Made by a program: the position numbers and the translations under genes
From: Apricaphanius iberus
Lineage: Eukaryota; Chordata; Actinopteri; Cyprinodontiformes; Aphaniidae
Direction of reading: 5' to 3'
DNA: 64,000 nucleotides
Assembly: GCA_028564705.1 (NCBI GenBank)
Contig: JAPXFQ010000174.1
Coordinates: forward strand, 124,001 to 188,000
In this document: one piece after another, positions 45,331 to 59,148 of the stretch
Position numbering within the stretch: position 1 is the first letter of the stretch
Layout: the number at the start of each line of letters is the position of its first letter
Notes under the pieces: model-generated
Database searches by the model: none
What the model was told of the DNA's origin: nothing
What the model saw: only the letters and a program-made list of their open reading frames with translations

Positions 45331-47740
45331 TCAAATCAAATAAAACTTTATTTATAAAGCGCTTTTCAAACAAAGTTTCTCAAAGTGCTTTACAGATTTA
45401 AAATGACCCCCAAACCCCCATACAAAAACCAAAATAAAATAACCACCACGACTACACTCCGCTCCCAACCCAACCCCCGTACACACACACACAAACACAC
45501 ATAAAGCTAAAAAATAAAATAAAAAAAGCTGGCTCAGCAGCAGCAGCCAAGGCACTCACCCAGGGCACCCAGAGGAGGGAGGACTGGTAACCCCAACCTC
45601 CACCCAAGCACATCCTGGGGGGCACCCAGGCAGCCACAGCTGGCCGCCGATGCAGGGGGCCCCCACAGAGGAAACAATGGCAAGAAAGATTAAAATAACT
45701 TAAAATATAAAGTGTATGAAATATAAAGTATAAAACAATGATAACATAGAATCAACATAAAATGCAAAGCAGATTAATAAAGAAACAGTTAAAAGCTAAA
45801 ACTAAAAATTAAATTAGGTAAAACATGCTGAGCAGTTAAAAATATATTAATAGATAATAATTAGTTAAAAGCTAGACTAAAAAGGTGAGTCTTGAGCCTG
45901 CTCTTAAAAACATGAACGTTCTCTGCGGTCCTGAGGTCCTCCGGTAGCCTGTTCCAGAGGTGAGGGCCATAATAATGGAAAGACGCCTCACCATGAGTTT
46001 GTGTCCTGACTTTGGGGATGATAAAGAGACGGCTGCCAGAGGAGCGCAGAGACCTCAAGGGTTCATATGGTAAAAGCATTTCTGAAAGATAAGAAGGCCC
46101 AAGACCATTAAGACCCTAAAAACTATTAAAAGAACCTTAAAATTGATCCTAAAACATACGGGGAGCCAATGCAGTGATTTTAAGACCGGGGTAATATGCT
46201 CCCGCCTCCTGGTCTTCATCAAAACACGAGCTGCTGAATTCTGTAAAAGCTGTAAACTTTGTAGTCTTTGTAGTCTTTTTCGGAAGACCAGAAAGCAGGG
46301 CGTTACAATAATCAATTCTACTGGTGATAAAAGCATGCATTAGCGTCTCCGTATTGGCCCGAGAGAGAATAAGGCGGACATTGGCGATGTTCTTTAGGTG
46401 ATAAAAACCTTTTTTAGTCATATTTTTAATGTGTGGAATAAAAGTCAGCTCAGAGTCAAAAATCACGCCCAGATTCTTCACTTGTTAAGAAGGATTAAAA
46501 GACAATGATTGTAGTTTTGTTAATAGTTTCTCTCTCTGAGCCTCATGATCGATTACTAAAACCTCAGTTTTGTCCTGGTTGAGCTGGAGAAAGTTTTCTG
46601 CCATCCAGGATTTGTGTAAAATGCTTTTAAAAAGTGCATCCATTGGCCGTGTGTCATCAGGAGACATGGAGATGTACAACTGTGTATCATCAGCATAACT
46701 GTGAAAGTTAACTCCATGACTTCCGATCACATTGCCAAGAGGGAGCATATAGAGGTTAAAAGGTACTGGGCCTAAAACTGAACCCTGGGGTACACCACAA
46801 GTGATCTTATGGACCTTAGAGGAACAGATATCTAAACTTACCGTAAAAGTCCTGTCTGTGAGGTAGGATGTGAACCATTTGTGAACAACACCGGAGAGGC
46901 CAATCTGTTTTAAACGGGTTTAAAGAATAGTGTGGTCTACTGTATCAAAGGCAGCGCTTAGATCCAGTAGAACCAACACTGTCACCTTTTTAGCATCATA
47001 GTTTAATCTAAAATCATTTAAAATCTTTAAAAGAGCCGTCTCTGTGCTGTGGTTCACACTAAAACCAGACTGAAATTTCTCTAGGACATTATGAGCATTA
47101 AAAAAATCATTGAGTTGAATAAAAACAAGTTTTTCTAAAACTTTGCTTAAAAAATGGTAAGTTAGATACCGGTCGGTAATTGTTTAAATCATTAAAATCT
47201 AAATTGCTCTTCTTCAACAGGGCCCTCACTACAGCCGCTTTAAAGGTGGCAGGAAAAACCCCCGTCTGAAGGGAGCAATTCATAAAATTTTAAATCTCAT
47301 CTTTAAAAGAACCATAAAATTTCTTAAAAAACCTGGTGGGAATCGGGTCCAAAGCGCTTGTGGTGGGCCTCACTGAGGAGAAAACTTTATGAAGGGTCCA
47401 AGCTCCCACCAGGACAAAACTGTCCAGTGTTTCCTCTGGTGAAGGCAGACACTCAGAATTATCTAAAGCCATGTTAATTTGAGAGGATAAAAAATTACAT
47501 CTGATGGTGTCTACCTTCCCTCTGAAGTGGTCTGCAAACTCTTCACAGAGAGTGTTTGAGGGGGTTATCTGAAGAGTATTTGATGAATGATTTAGAATAT
47601 TGTCAATGGGGGAAAACAGATTTTGGGGTAACTTTTCTGTTCTGAGATGATTCTAGAAAAGTCGACATTTCTGGAATGTCTTAAAGCGTTATTGAATAAT
47701 TTGAGATGTTCTATGTATATCTGATAATATATTGTAATTG
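45331..47740 (-). mobile_element. 5'-truncated L2-like LINE, decayed
   Basis: On the minus strand the end of an L2/Rex1-group LINE is seen. There are reverse transcriptase blocks LLDLSAAFDTVDH (about 46930-46970), CGVPQGSVLGP (about 46770-46805) and SYADDTQLYISMSPDD (about 46660-46710), then KNLGVIFDSELTFIPHIKN, RIDYCNALLSGLPKK and SLHWLPVCFRI, ending in FKSRLKTHLFSLAFN at 45861. The 3' UTR follows and ends in TTTGATTTGAT-type tail sequence (45331-45346). The first half, including the endonuclease, is missing. The upstream boundary near 47740, just before a T18 run, is approximate. It is a different subfamily from the element at 1-9505. Confidence 0.8.
45861..47590 (-). pseudogene. Broken reverse transcriptase ORF of the L2-like LINE
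   Basis: The ORF is interrupted many times. There is a stop after the block ending LSFNPS (at about 46483, where Gln is usual before VKNLGVIF), a frameshift near 46260 in the LPKKT block, another near 46080-46150 around HWLPV...LLPYEP, a stop right after VDHTIL (about 46922), and shifts in the 47150-47300 part. Motifs A, B and C are still readable, so the copy is old but not ancient. Confidence 0.75.
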
Positions 47741-47758
47741 TTTTTTTTTTTTTTTTTT
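47741..47758. repeat. T18 run at the LINE's truncated end
   Basis: Eighteen T on the plus strand, just beyond the last LINE-like sequence. It may mark the junction of the insertion or be an independent run. Confidence 0.7.
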
Positions 47759-50700
47759 GATGATTGTGATTGTGAAAGTCACCTACATACCAACAGGACA
47801 GGCGATGTGAATAATTAAAAATCAAGAGAGGTTTTTCCACTATCTTATTTTCATCTAAAAGAAAAAAAAATATCAAAGTTGAATGTGACAGTTTTCAATG
47901 TTATGGAATAAAGGTAATGTGAAGGAAGCAGCTTAATAATAGACAAAGGTACCACAAAAGCTAAATTGGAGCTACAAAGTATATTGAATTCCAGTATCAA
48001 TGATTTAATTGTTTGAACCTTTACTTTCCTTTATGCTAATACCTGATATGGTGAAGAAGAGTGTCAGGCTCACAGAGTGTGATCGAAGCATCATAGTTAT
48101 TAGAGAAGGAGATGTGATGAAAGCATGGAGGAAATCATAACCACAGTAAACATAAAATTCCAGTTGCATGTCATTGTCATCTTAAAGCAAGTCTTCATAA
48201 TATTTTTTAAACATGAGCACATATGGATAATAAGAAACAAAGCAAGGTCATTTCAGTACTGTTATATTGTGCAAGAAAATATATTGATAAATATACACAT
48301 TGTTTACAAGTTTAACATTTTGTTACACAGAGCAAAATAGTATCATTTTGATAAAAAAATGTTTTAAGATTACCTTTTCAAACTCATGAAATACGTACAA
48401 AATACCTGTGTTTTAAAATAGTTTTTCAAAATAGTTTACATAGAAATCTGTTTTTTTGTCCTGTTTTTAACTGCTGTAAAGCACTCTGTGTCTGTGTCAC
48501 ACTCGGCTTTATTAAAAGGAGTTCCATATATCAAGTTTGATTAAATATTTGAGATTTATTTTAACAATCTTTTTATGATACATGTTTTATTGGATGTCAG
48601 CAGTTGAAGTGATATTTGAATTGCCAGATCTGATATTTCTGCACCAACTGCTTCCTGGTTTTCTGCCAGAGGTACACTCAGAAATGATCAGATTAAAGAG
48701 GATGAGCAGTTGCATTTCAGGGAAGGACAGTTGGAATATAAACTGTCCTACATTGAACTGTTTCTGCAAGCGTCATCATTTTTGATCTGCTCTGGCTCGT
48801 TGCTGAGGCTAATAAAAAGAAAAGCACATTTAAAAGAGTTTGTGCAGTTTTCAGAAAAAAAAAAAAAACTCTACAAAGTCAAATCTGCTCAATTACAAAG
48901 CTCTGGAGATCTATCCCCAAGCAACCCTTCCATGGGCTAATCAGTCACAGTGAATTGCAGAGGTGAATATTTCAGACTCTGCCGATTTGAATAAAGACGT
49001 CATGATTATTTCACTATTGTATTGTACGCTTGAATCATTTTTCCGAGGCCATCAGCATGAACCTGTACAAAATGCAAAATTCCTGATCTAAGAAGGAAGG
49101 GGGGTAGCAGGCAGGGGAGCAACGCAAACACAAGTGCTGTCAGTCAGTGTGGTGAGCTAATTGGGTCGATCTCTTTAGTGGAGATGAATGAAGAGATTAA
49201 CTCTCCCTATGTGTCCAGTGAATCTCCCCCTCTGGCTCCAGGTAAATTAGCCGATGACAAGTTGACTGTGGGAATTCTGTTCTTCACTCTGACTTAAGGC
49301 AGTGAACAGTATCTGAAATTGACTCTGCCTGTTAAACAGCTTCTCATCATAAGTTTGATTTTGTTGTGTTTTTTAATTACTAATAGCCGTTTTGAATGTT
49401 TGTTTTTCATTAACTTTGACCAGAAAATCTCTTTACCTCACATGCATTCAAAAAAAACTTTTTTTTACGTATACATGCAGCCACGGCAGCGCCTGATGCT
49501 CTCTGTCGACTGTGTAGTGGCAGGGGAATTGGTAAAGCCGGTCAAACCAGCCTAATGAAGACAGATGAAGAGTGATGGGAGAACATGTGCACAGGAAGGT
49601 TCAGCAGCACAGCAAACCGGACTCAACTCTCATTTATTTTAGAAACTCACAGCATGGTTCTAAAATAGAGGTCAAGGCTCAAATACAGAAAATGTCCCTA
49701 ACCCCCTTTTTCAAATACTTGCACCAGAGAAATAAGAGCAAAAGAGCAAATCAATAGAACTGGGAAAGGTGAGATGTACACATATACAAGAAATTAATAA
49801 ATGAATGATTGTACACACATTTTTTTCATATGTAATGTTAAACGGTTTTTATCTTTATGGGAAAACTGATAGTTGAAATAGCTCCTCACACTGACGGACT
49901 GACTGATATGTCGGATCTTTCTTGTGTTCCCCACGTGAACTCTTTGCCACTCTTTGCTCTTTCCCTTTGGAAGACCTATTTCCACACACGCCTGGCCTCC
50001 ACATTTTTCTTCTACTTTGACCTCCAGCCTGTCATTTAACACAGTTGTAAAAGCACAGTTGTGGATTATGACAAAAATATGTCTATTGTTTCTTTGTTCT
50101 AAATCTCTATAACTGCCAGCACAGTGATATGGGATCAAAGCTGAAGCCTCGCGTTCACTGTTATTCAAATCTGGTGTCTTAATCTGAAGAGTAAAGTAAC
50201 ATTTAGAGTTTAAATACTGTTAAAAACACCAGAGAAGTACTAAGCCGGATGGCTGCTGTCAGGAGAAAAACAATGACTGTAACTCAACAGCTGTCAGGTT
50301 TGCTAATGATGTCCTGGTGCGCTGTCAATCTAGCAGATGAACGGACAATAGTACGCCAAGGAGAAAATACTTGAAACAGCTAATTGCTTCTAAGAGCTCA
50401 CTCAAGCATTCTGTAACTACTCTGTGTTCACAGATGTCTTTTCCAGCTGCTGTTTCATTATGGACCTTAAAGACATTACAGACTAAATGCATTTTTTTTT
50501 TGATCCTTCGGTGCTGAACATCAAGTTTTTATGATCATAGGTGCCTTACTGCAGGTACAGCTGACAGAAATGAAAAAAAAAAAAAACATCTAAAGAAAAG
50601 GGACAAAGCATAGCATCTGTATTTGTGGATTTTCATTATTTAGCCTAGTTCGCAGCCGTCATTCTGTTAATCTTTGCCAACTTGTTGATTGTCAGTTTGG

Positions 50701-51219
50701 AGGCACATTTCTGGAGGCGAGCCCGAGAGTATTTGCAGCCGGACCTCTGTCAGTAGCGCCAAGCAACACAGCCACAAATTGGAATGTGGTACAGTTCTGG
50801 GAAAGTAGCCAAGATTTAAATTAGACAATAACCTCTGCTCTCTCTATATTGCCTCTCTTTTCCAGCTGCAGACCCAGCTATTTGTTTAATACAGTCAGCC
50901 CTGTAGTATATAATAGACTGATATATGAGTCACCGCTCAGCAGTTTGTGCTTTTCAGATTTATAGAGATTGAACAACGGGCCAGTTTGTGCTTACTTTGG
51001 TGCTCTGTGAGGAATAACAGGAAAGAGAAAGTTGCACAGCAGCTTGGAAAGTATGGTCCTGGTACAAAAAATAGGAAGGTCTGGAAGTCTGTTTCAAGAT
51101 TCAATAATTTGGGTTAAAAGGGAAAAAGAGTTGAGCTGACTTCTAGCTGGCTACGCACACAGCAACAAATATGTTTCCCAATTGTCGGAAATATTTTAAA
51201 CACTTTCTTACATTGTTTT

Positions 51220-51222
<3 letters not shown>

Positions 51223-51260
<38 letters not shown>

Positions 51261-51282
51261 GTGTGTATATACATATATATAT
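51223..51282. repeat. (TA)n/(TG)n compound microsatellite
   Basis: A TA run from 51223 to about 51256, then GTGTGTGTATATACATATATATAT-like sequence to 51282. Confidence 0.93.
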
Positions 51283-54200
51283 TGGGGTTTACCTTGTCAC
51301 TTAACAACCTTATAGTAAGGATTTTTGTTTCAAAGTTGGACCCGTGGGGCTAATCCTGTACGAAACTGATTTCCAGTTTTTGACTCAGATTCTTACTTTC
51401 CTTTAGACTATAACCCGGAAAAATGGGAAAATCTGATGCAAGTCCTTTAATATAACCATTCGTTATTCATCCAAGATAAAATGATAGATGGAAATAAATA
51501 GGAAATTACTTTTTCCCATTTATACATCTCAGAAAATGTGCCAAACCTCTATCTGACCACTACAATATTCAAAAAGACAAAAAAAAAAGTCAAAATCCAG
51601 TATCTGGATGATTGATTGGTGCATCTGTACTTTCCTTGATACAAGAACTTGGAGGGTTATTTTTTAGTTCCTTTTTTGTCTGTTTCAAAAACATATAACA
51701 TAACGTTTTTATTCTCAAAAATCACATTAGTCTTCCACTGACTTCACAAGGTAAGAACTATATGTCTGCTTTGAGTTCATCACTAAAAGCTCTTGACAGT
51801 GCACATTCCCAAAGCCATTTATAATGAGTACATTATCCAGTAGTGCCACACAGGGAAAAGAAAAAAGCATCAGTGCTGGAGGAGCAGTGCAAGAGAGGAC
51901 TTCAGTTCTCAGTTGAGCTTTATGTGGATCTAAGTCCCAGGTCTCATAACAGCCTGATATATCAAGATAAATAACATTTTGGCCACTAAAGACAAACCTG
52001 CAATTCTTCTCTTGTCTTGTTTAGGCATATATGTTTTAGTTATTAACCTCCCTAAGTGCACGCCAGCCTCTTAGGTTTTCATAGAAATACAGCAAAAATG
52101 ATGAACCATTTAAAAAATATACACCTCCAATACCATCTAGAGCTGGAGCCGAATCAAAGATACAGAGAGTAAACAGCCCCGAGACGTGGCTTAGCAGCAT
52201 AAGGAAGACATCGGCAAGCCGAGCCTTTTAGATTTTGCTTCCTCAAGAGCTGTGTCCCCATGCAACAGCAGCCTTTGTGAAGAAGCTACACCATGTTTCT
52301 GAAGCCCTCTTCATTGTCAGAATTTTAACTGCTAGGAGGAAAAAGCTGGATGTTGGATACTGACCTGCGAAGTAGTGAGACTGCAAGGCTCATTCTGCTT
52401 GTCGATTATGAATAATGCTGACTGTTTGTAATATCGTTCTAGTGTTGGACAAATCTGCTTTCTTTTTATTTTACACTTAAACTTCCCAAGATCTTTGAAA
52501 TTTTTTACACAGAGACATTGTTGCCATTAGATGAGTCCTGGGAGTAAAATTACATTCTGGTTGCAAACAGCCACTCTGTCTATGTATGTCCCCTTCTGTA
52601 GTTCTCTACATGATTAAATGCTTGAAAAAAAAGGTGCCATTTGTTTGAGCTTGATTTTAAGCGGCTTAGCACACAATGGGCCATTATAGGATTAACAACA
52701 GCATGTGTTGTCATCGAGTGATTCATAATTTACCAATATTAGCACCTCTGTGCCTAAATGTTCACTTAAAGAACAAGTAGAAAGGCTGTAATCTGTTGCT
52801 TCTGATGAAAAGAAAACATAATAAATCTTGAGATTTAGTATTAGATTCCACTGTAAACGCCATTGAGTTAGCGTTTCTCAGTGGACAAAAATGTTCTTTC
52901 AGAAAGTACAAGAAATTGAGTTTGTGTTAAAAGTTTTCTTTCCTGTGATTGACAACCTCTCTACCTAAACCAATGCGCGAACCGGTGCACGGGAAACTTT
53001 TTCACAACGGAATCTTCTTCGGAGATACTTAAAGTGACACACAGATTTCAGCAGTGCTTTGTCACTCTGGTTTGTTTACGGCTGCATGTTATCTCTCTTT
53101 TACACCATGTCTTTGCTGGATATATGTTTAGCCCCATAAGACATGCAGAAAGCTCAAACTATTTGCTTTTCCACTGTTTTTCAAAAGTGCAATAATGACT
53201 GGGGAGACTAGAAAAACAACAACATAATGCATATATGCTGACCTGTGAAAGGTTTTGTAAGTTTTTTTCTTTATTTTGATGGTTAGGCATGTTATTGTGG
53301 TTGGATATGCAAACTTAGGTTTATGCATCGTGACCCAAATATAATGTTTCTATTCCATGTAGAGCAATTTGAGGCCCAGATGCTCTACTTTTGGGTTTGA
53401 GAATGATGATTGCATAATGTCTCATATATAGAAAAAAAAATCAGTGATGGCAAGTTAAAGCTCTTTTTATTTGCAGATAAACAAGTTACTAGAAACTACA
53501 TACTTCTGAAGGCATTTTTCTTCTCTTACTTTGATGGTTGGTGACCTGGAAAGCATTATAATTTCTTTTAATGGAAGAAATCTTCTGGTTTCTCTAGGAT
53601 AGGTTTATTTAAGCTGTGATGACACTATTTGAGGCCATGGTGGTGTGTGTGGTGTGAGAAGAAGATAATTGGCACAGAGCTTGATAAACCTTGTCATCAA
53701 TTTGATTCAGATCTCACATAAGACTTTCTGCACTGCTGTGGTTCTACTAACACTTAGTGGCAAAGAAGAAACGAGATGCTTACAGTGAATTTCCCCTCAG
53801 TGGAACCTTACGTTGTTGACGACCAGCAGTCCTAATGACAGTGCTGGGCTGGGGGGGAGTAATGATTTTAGCTTTAAACTGAATTACTGATCGATCGGCC
53901 TGCAGATCAGAACACAGCTTGCGAGTCGACTGTAGACATGCTGCGCTGTTGAGTCGGTTTACAAACTGACCGCTGCACTCATTGGAGGGAATATATCTAT
54001 ATTTCAGTTTGCCGCTACATGTGCAAAAGCATGCTGAGTTTAACAAGCCTTGTGATTATCATAGCGGTGGCTGCTGAGTGCTTGTGCTGCATCAGGTTGG
54101 AAACATTAAGTGAGGGTGAATTGGAATTAAACTTTTTTAGTGGCTAGAACAAAGGCTTTGTGATGGATTCCAGCGACTTACTGAAAACTAGCAGCAGGCC

Positions 54201-57200
54201 AGGCTTTGAAGGAAATAGCATGAAATAATACAAAGCAAACGGGAACGGGCCTCCCTGGATAGAATGCCGGGTTTTAACTGTAGTGCTTTCACAGTCTTTT
54301 ACTGAGGCCACTGGAGAACGTATTAGCACAAGTGTCATGTTCCAGAGAACACATGCTAGGCTGTGATTACTGGGCTCAAGCTGAACTGTAAAATCACTTG
54401 TCAGCAGTTGATTTGTTTCTGGAAAAAGCCTGGCCTCTTGATTGAATTAGTTTGGTGGTTTACAGTGGGGAGCAAGAACGTGTCCAACTGTGTTATTCGC
54501 TGACAGACAGCACTGATATTGTGACGTTTTGATTGTAATGTACAACCAAGCAGAGCTTTGTTGAAGCCTATTTTGAAATTGGTATTGAAAGAAAATTATG
54601 TTTTTTTTGTTTGCTTGTGTTAAATAAAGTGCACCATTTTTAATCCTGCAGTGTTGGAAACGTCAAATTCAACGGTATAGGTCAGAATTTGTATGCATGG
54701 GATGGTGGCGTGAGCTATAAGAGGCTCTTCAGGCATGGATTGTACTGCTCTTTGTTGTCCAGTTCATGTTTACTGATAGGATCTGTGTGGTTACTCCATC
54801 ATATTGAGGGTGAGATGGGGTCGTGTTGGTGCAATATTGCGTTCGCCCTGAGGTTGAAATAATTTTGTTTGCTGTAATAGCTGTAAAACACCTTATTTCC
54901 CACTGGACGTACTTTCATACAAATATTTCTGTGCAGTGATTGAAAAAAAAAATACTAAGCATCAAATTCACTCCAGCTGTAGTCGGAAACAGAAAACGAA
55001 TAAATGTGTAACTGTAGATTGCACCTGCTCTGTCTGATAATGAATAACTGATGCTTTTCCAGTGATTCAGCGGTTGTGGAGGGCATATTTTGAGTGGAAA
55101 AATAATATTTTCTGTGGATTTAGGGAAAAAACTAGAAATGTATATTCATGTCATTCACTGCATGGCTGCTTGGTTTATTCACCGTGTGTGTGTGATTTGG
55201 TGTGCATGTGTGATCATGCAGACACTGAAGTCTTTTCACATCAGGATCAGCGTCCATGTAAGCTCTTAATTCTCTCGTCTTAAACAGTTATAGAAGAAAT
55301 ATGCTGCTGGTGCAGAAAGAGAAATAAAAACACTGACTGCCTGGCATTTGCTCTGCCATGCAGCCATGTCTGACTCTCAGCATGGCTCATTTTACAGAGA
55401 GCCTTTAGCTGTGAATTTGCTCTGTTAATAAAAGCTTTACAGCACCACTTTCCAATGGCTGCACTGTCATTCTCCTCTGCCAGAGCAAGCAAATCAAAGT
55501 AATAATGTGACATTTTGTTTATTTTTTAAATTGCGATTCTTAGAATTTGTTCAAAAGTGTCCGTTTATATAGCTTCTTCCAAGTTAGCTTACATGCTGTT
55601 ATTTGGCCCCTTACATGGCAGCCACCACTCTCTTCTAGCTCGTCACATCATTTTAATTACAGAGCCTTCATTGTCTGCGTTGACCCATTTTAGCGTCAGC
55701 TGCACGGACCCTCCAATCACACTTAATTTCTTCTGGCATTTGACTCAATCGGCAGTGCTGCAAACATGAGCTCCGGGTGCCCCTCTCTCCGCCCTAGCCC
55801 TCACCAGAAAGGAACTGAGAATAACAACAACAATCTCCGCTGCCTGCTCTCATTGCAGCAGCCGGATCAACATGGAGTGAGGTTTTTAAGATTGATAACA
55901 GTGGCAGGAGACGTTTCTTATGATGTTCGTCACAGTTCTCCAAGGAAATTGGGAGCTGCTCTTAAGCAACCTTTGAAACACAGTAAAATTTGACTTACAG
56001 GCACAGAGCCCAGGGAGATTCACATCACTAATTGACACTTGGACTTGATTGTGTTTTCTCTAATGACGCTAATGAGATTTGAATCAATGTTCTTGCTTGT
56101 GATATTTAAATTAGCCGCATCTCTAAATATTATGTGTTTTGTTAATGACTCATCATTTTTTTATTTAGACACAGGCATATTTGTAAGGTTGTCATCTGCA
56201 GAACCCAGTAATGTGTAGCGTGGTAATTTAGTCGATCATCTAGAGCAGTTAATGTGAGCATAAACTGTGAGGGTAAAGCTTCAGCATATGATAGCAAATA
56301 AAAAAGAAACGCTTTTTAGCACACCAGTGTTCTTCTCAAAAAAATGCATTTGTAATGAGGCTTTTGACGTGTAATTCACACCAGATGTCTGTAACAACCA
56401 ATGTATTCTACACAAATTAGGACATAAAATGGCATAGTGATAAGTATTGGATACATTCAGTAAATGTATTCAGTACTTAACAAATAATTAAAGATTTTGG
56501 TAATGGCACCTTCTGAACATACTTGCAATGGAGATAATAGTCACATAGTTTTCTCTCTTTGACCCAGAAAAACTGTCTTCAGATCTTAAAGATTCTGGGA
56601 GCCTTTTCCTTTCACACTGATCTTCACTTAACTTATGGCCAATTGAAAATCTTTGGAAAGAAGTGATCGACTGAATCATTCTAGCAGCTTTATTTCTTTC
56701 TCTGAAAGCAACCAGGAGTTAGAAGTTTACAATTATTACTTTGGTGAAAATGCTCCGTTATTAACCCTCCGACCCTCAACATGAATGCCTCTGTATATTT
56801 CTCCTTTAAAGCCTCTCAGTTCCAAATGCAAAAGTTATCACATGGACAGATTACCTTCTCCTAGTATTTATTTCACTGGTCCAAATGTTCTTCAGCACAA
56901 TTTAAATAAGCATGAACATTGTTTTTTTTCAACAGTGTTGTCTTGTGCGATGAGCTCACTTAAATGCCCTCAACGTTTACTCATATTACTCATTGTTTTC
57001 ATGGAAAAATTCTTTCAGTTAATTCCGGGTCTCTCTTAAGCTCTCTGGCAGCGGTCTTCAACTCTTGAACAATCCATCTGGTCATTCTCTTTTGCTGCTC
57101 TGTGTTCTCTTGCCAGGAACACCTGATCATGGCTGGTTTAAGGTGAAACTATGTGAACATATGTGAAACTATGTTTTATTTTATTTTTTTGTTCTTTGTA

Positions 57201-59082
57201 TGTGTAGCCTACTTGTGTTGTTACTGGCATTTGGTGTGAGTTGTTCATTGCCTCATTAAAAAAAATATGGAGAAAAATGTTTACACGTTCAGTATAGACT
57301 TTCTTTGCTTTATGCCAACATATAGATAGGAACACAGTTAGCTAGTTTCTGTTTTATTGTGAAGAATATCTTTAATTTATCTGAAAAGAGTTTAAAATTG
57401 GAAATTGTCAGAACCAGAAGAAGCAGGGCATGCCCTGAGTGTTGCTTTATCTTGTTCTACATCAGAACAATTTTCTTTGCGAGTGCTTGAACAGAGAAGG
57501 ATATCTCTGGGACTTTAATTTATTATCTAAAAGAAGACGAGGGATAGTAGAGCACCTCCAAGATAAGGCCATGGTAAGGTTAATTACCAGCCGAGTGGCT
57601 GACGTCACCCGGCCATGTCATGTCTCAAAGTTACACACAGCTGGGCAGTGAAACAGTTCCAGCAGTTGACAGATGTTTCTCATTGGAGCCATTCAACCCT
57701 GCACTGTTTTTGTCAGAACATTTTTATATAAACTATGTACACCTCAATTTTTAAGTCAGATATAGTTCACTGGGGCAGCTTTAGGCTAATATGGCACTGA
57801 AGGTCCGGGCATGCTCGAACCACCTGCTTCGATAACTGCAAACAGAGTTCATGGCACCTCTACTCGTTGCTTTGCACAGTTAACACTACAGCTGACTTCC
57901 CACTCTCTCTCCAGGGCATAGACTAATTAATGGATAACATTCACAGTTGATTAGAAGCATTTCTTTCTGTAATTAAATTCTCATATGAACCAATCCTAAG
58001 TAAGGGAGCATAGAAGAAAACACACATTGCTAGAGAACATTCTTCTCATTAAGATCCTAGTTTGTTACCATTATAGTTTATGTCTATTCTGATAAGGAGT
58101 GTAAGGTTTATATCTCTCTATATAGTTGAGCTTGTCATCATCCACTGTTTTAAGTGATTTTGGTCTGCACAGAGGATATTACTGCAGAACCTTTATTAAC
58201 ATTGAATCTCATGAAGATATAAGCTCACCATGATTCTGTCTTCCCTGAGTTGTGCAGACTGTTTGCTCTCCTCACTCTTACAGAGGTGCAGTGTGCTCCT
58301 GGGCCCAGCTGCTAGCCCATAATTCTTCATTCTATGTCCCATTGTTTCTATCTGTCAGCGCAGTTGTGTCTCAGAAGAAACAAAGTGGCTACCATTTTGC
58401 CAGCAGGCTATGTGTGGGTTGGGAGGGGCAGGGACATGTTGTGGAAACATGTTATTTCTTTCCAAACTACAGGGTTTTAATAGCTTATCAGTTGCTTTAA
58501 TTACTACCCAATCTTTACAGTGTGGGACACATAAACTTTCCATTGTTTCCCACACATTTTTACAAGGTTTGAAGGCACTGGAGTTTAAAATTATTTTTAT
58601 TTCAAAATTTCTGTTTGAGAATGGCACAAGTAAAATAAAATGGTAAACCCAGCTGCCACTGACCCGACATTGTTCTCCTCCCAGAATAAATACACATTCC
58701 ACCTGTTTATTTCCCTCCAGTATCTGTCCTCCCATAGGTTATTTGAAGTTAATAACCTGCCACTGCATCCTGATACTTGGCTTTGTGATGCAAACATACC
58801 CTTAATTGCCATCCCATAAGAGATGAATAGCCGGAGCAGATTTTCATTACGCTGGCTTGAATTGGCCGGGGCCTCTCATGTGCCTCTCATCATGTAACAA
58901 TAAAAGCAAGGTGTCAGAATGCGGCTGTGCAGGTGGAGAAAAGGGTTAACTCAGAATGCAAACATTCAGAGTTTGACTGTTTGTTTGAGTGACAGATGTC
59001 TGTTGAGAAAACGTGGTTGTCAAGTCAATCCACTGGATGCCATTGACTGATTGTGTTCTTCTTTTTTAATCTTCATTTACAG

Positions 59083-59148
59083 TTCCAGAATAACAACAAT
59101 TACATGAACATGGCTGAAGCGAATGGGGCCCTTCTCGCTGCAGGGGAT
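59083..59148 (+). CDS. tox3: tox3 coding exon 2
   Basis: The acceptor 'cttcatttacag' ends at 59082 and the donor GTGAGT starts at 59149. The 66 bases are 22 codons in phase 0 at both ends. They read FQNNNNYMNMAEANGALLAAGD, written here in parts: FQNNNNYMNM and AEANGALLAAGD. This matches the TOX3 segment with NNNNYMNMAEAN that follows the first exon in vertebrates; the TOX and TOX2 equivalents (FDGENMYMSM, FDGDSAYVGM) differ. It joins exon 1 (31275-31376) without a frame problem. The next exon, expected to begin the acidic EIPPITPP region, was not found before 64000. Confidence 0.92.

Larger units (their letters stand above)
31377..59082 (+). other. tox3: tox3 intron 1 (27.7 kb)
   Basis: Bounded by GTGAGA (31377) and by 'ttaatcttcatttacag' (ending 59082). 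It is mostly unique AT-rich DNA with the repeats listed separately: a Tc1 relic (32215), a GATA run, CA and TA runs, a foldback element (34571-35675), a C/A homopolymer (39363-39400), a Harbinger-type MITE (41814-42345), an L2-like LINE (45331-47740) and a TA run (51223). Open frames inside are short and unsupported. Long first introns with regulatory content are usual for this family. No nested gene is recognised in 35676-41813, 42349-45330 or 47741-59082. Confidence 0.8.

Noticed and set aside
47741..47758. T18 run as a poly(A) tail of a processed pseudogene
   Set aside because: No recognisable transcript sequence adjoins it on the expected side.
49794..50168. Minus-strand 124-codon frame in intron 1 as a nested gene
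   Set aside because: No similarity recognised and no supporting signals.
58355..58735. Minus-strand 126-codon frame close to tox3 exon 2
   Set aside because: No domain or conserved features that I can see; likely a chance frame in intron DNA.
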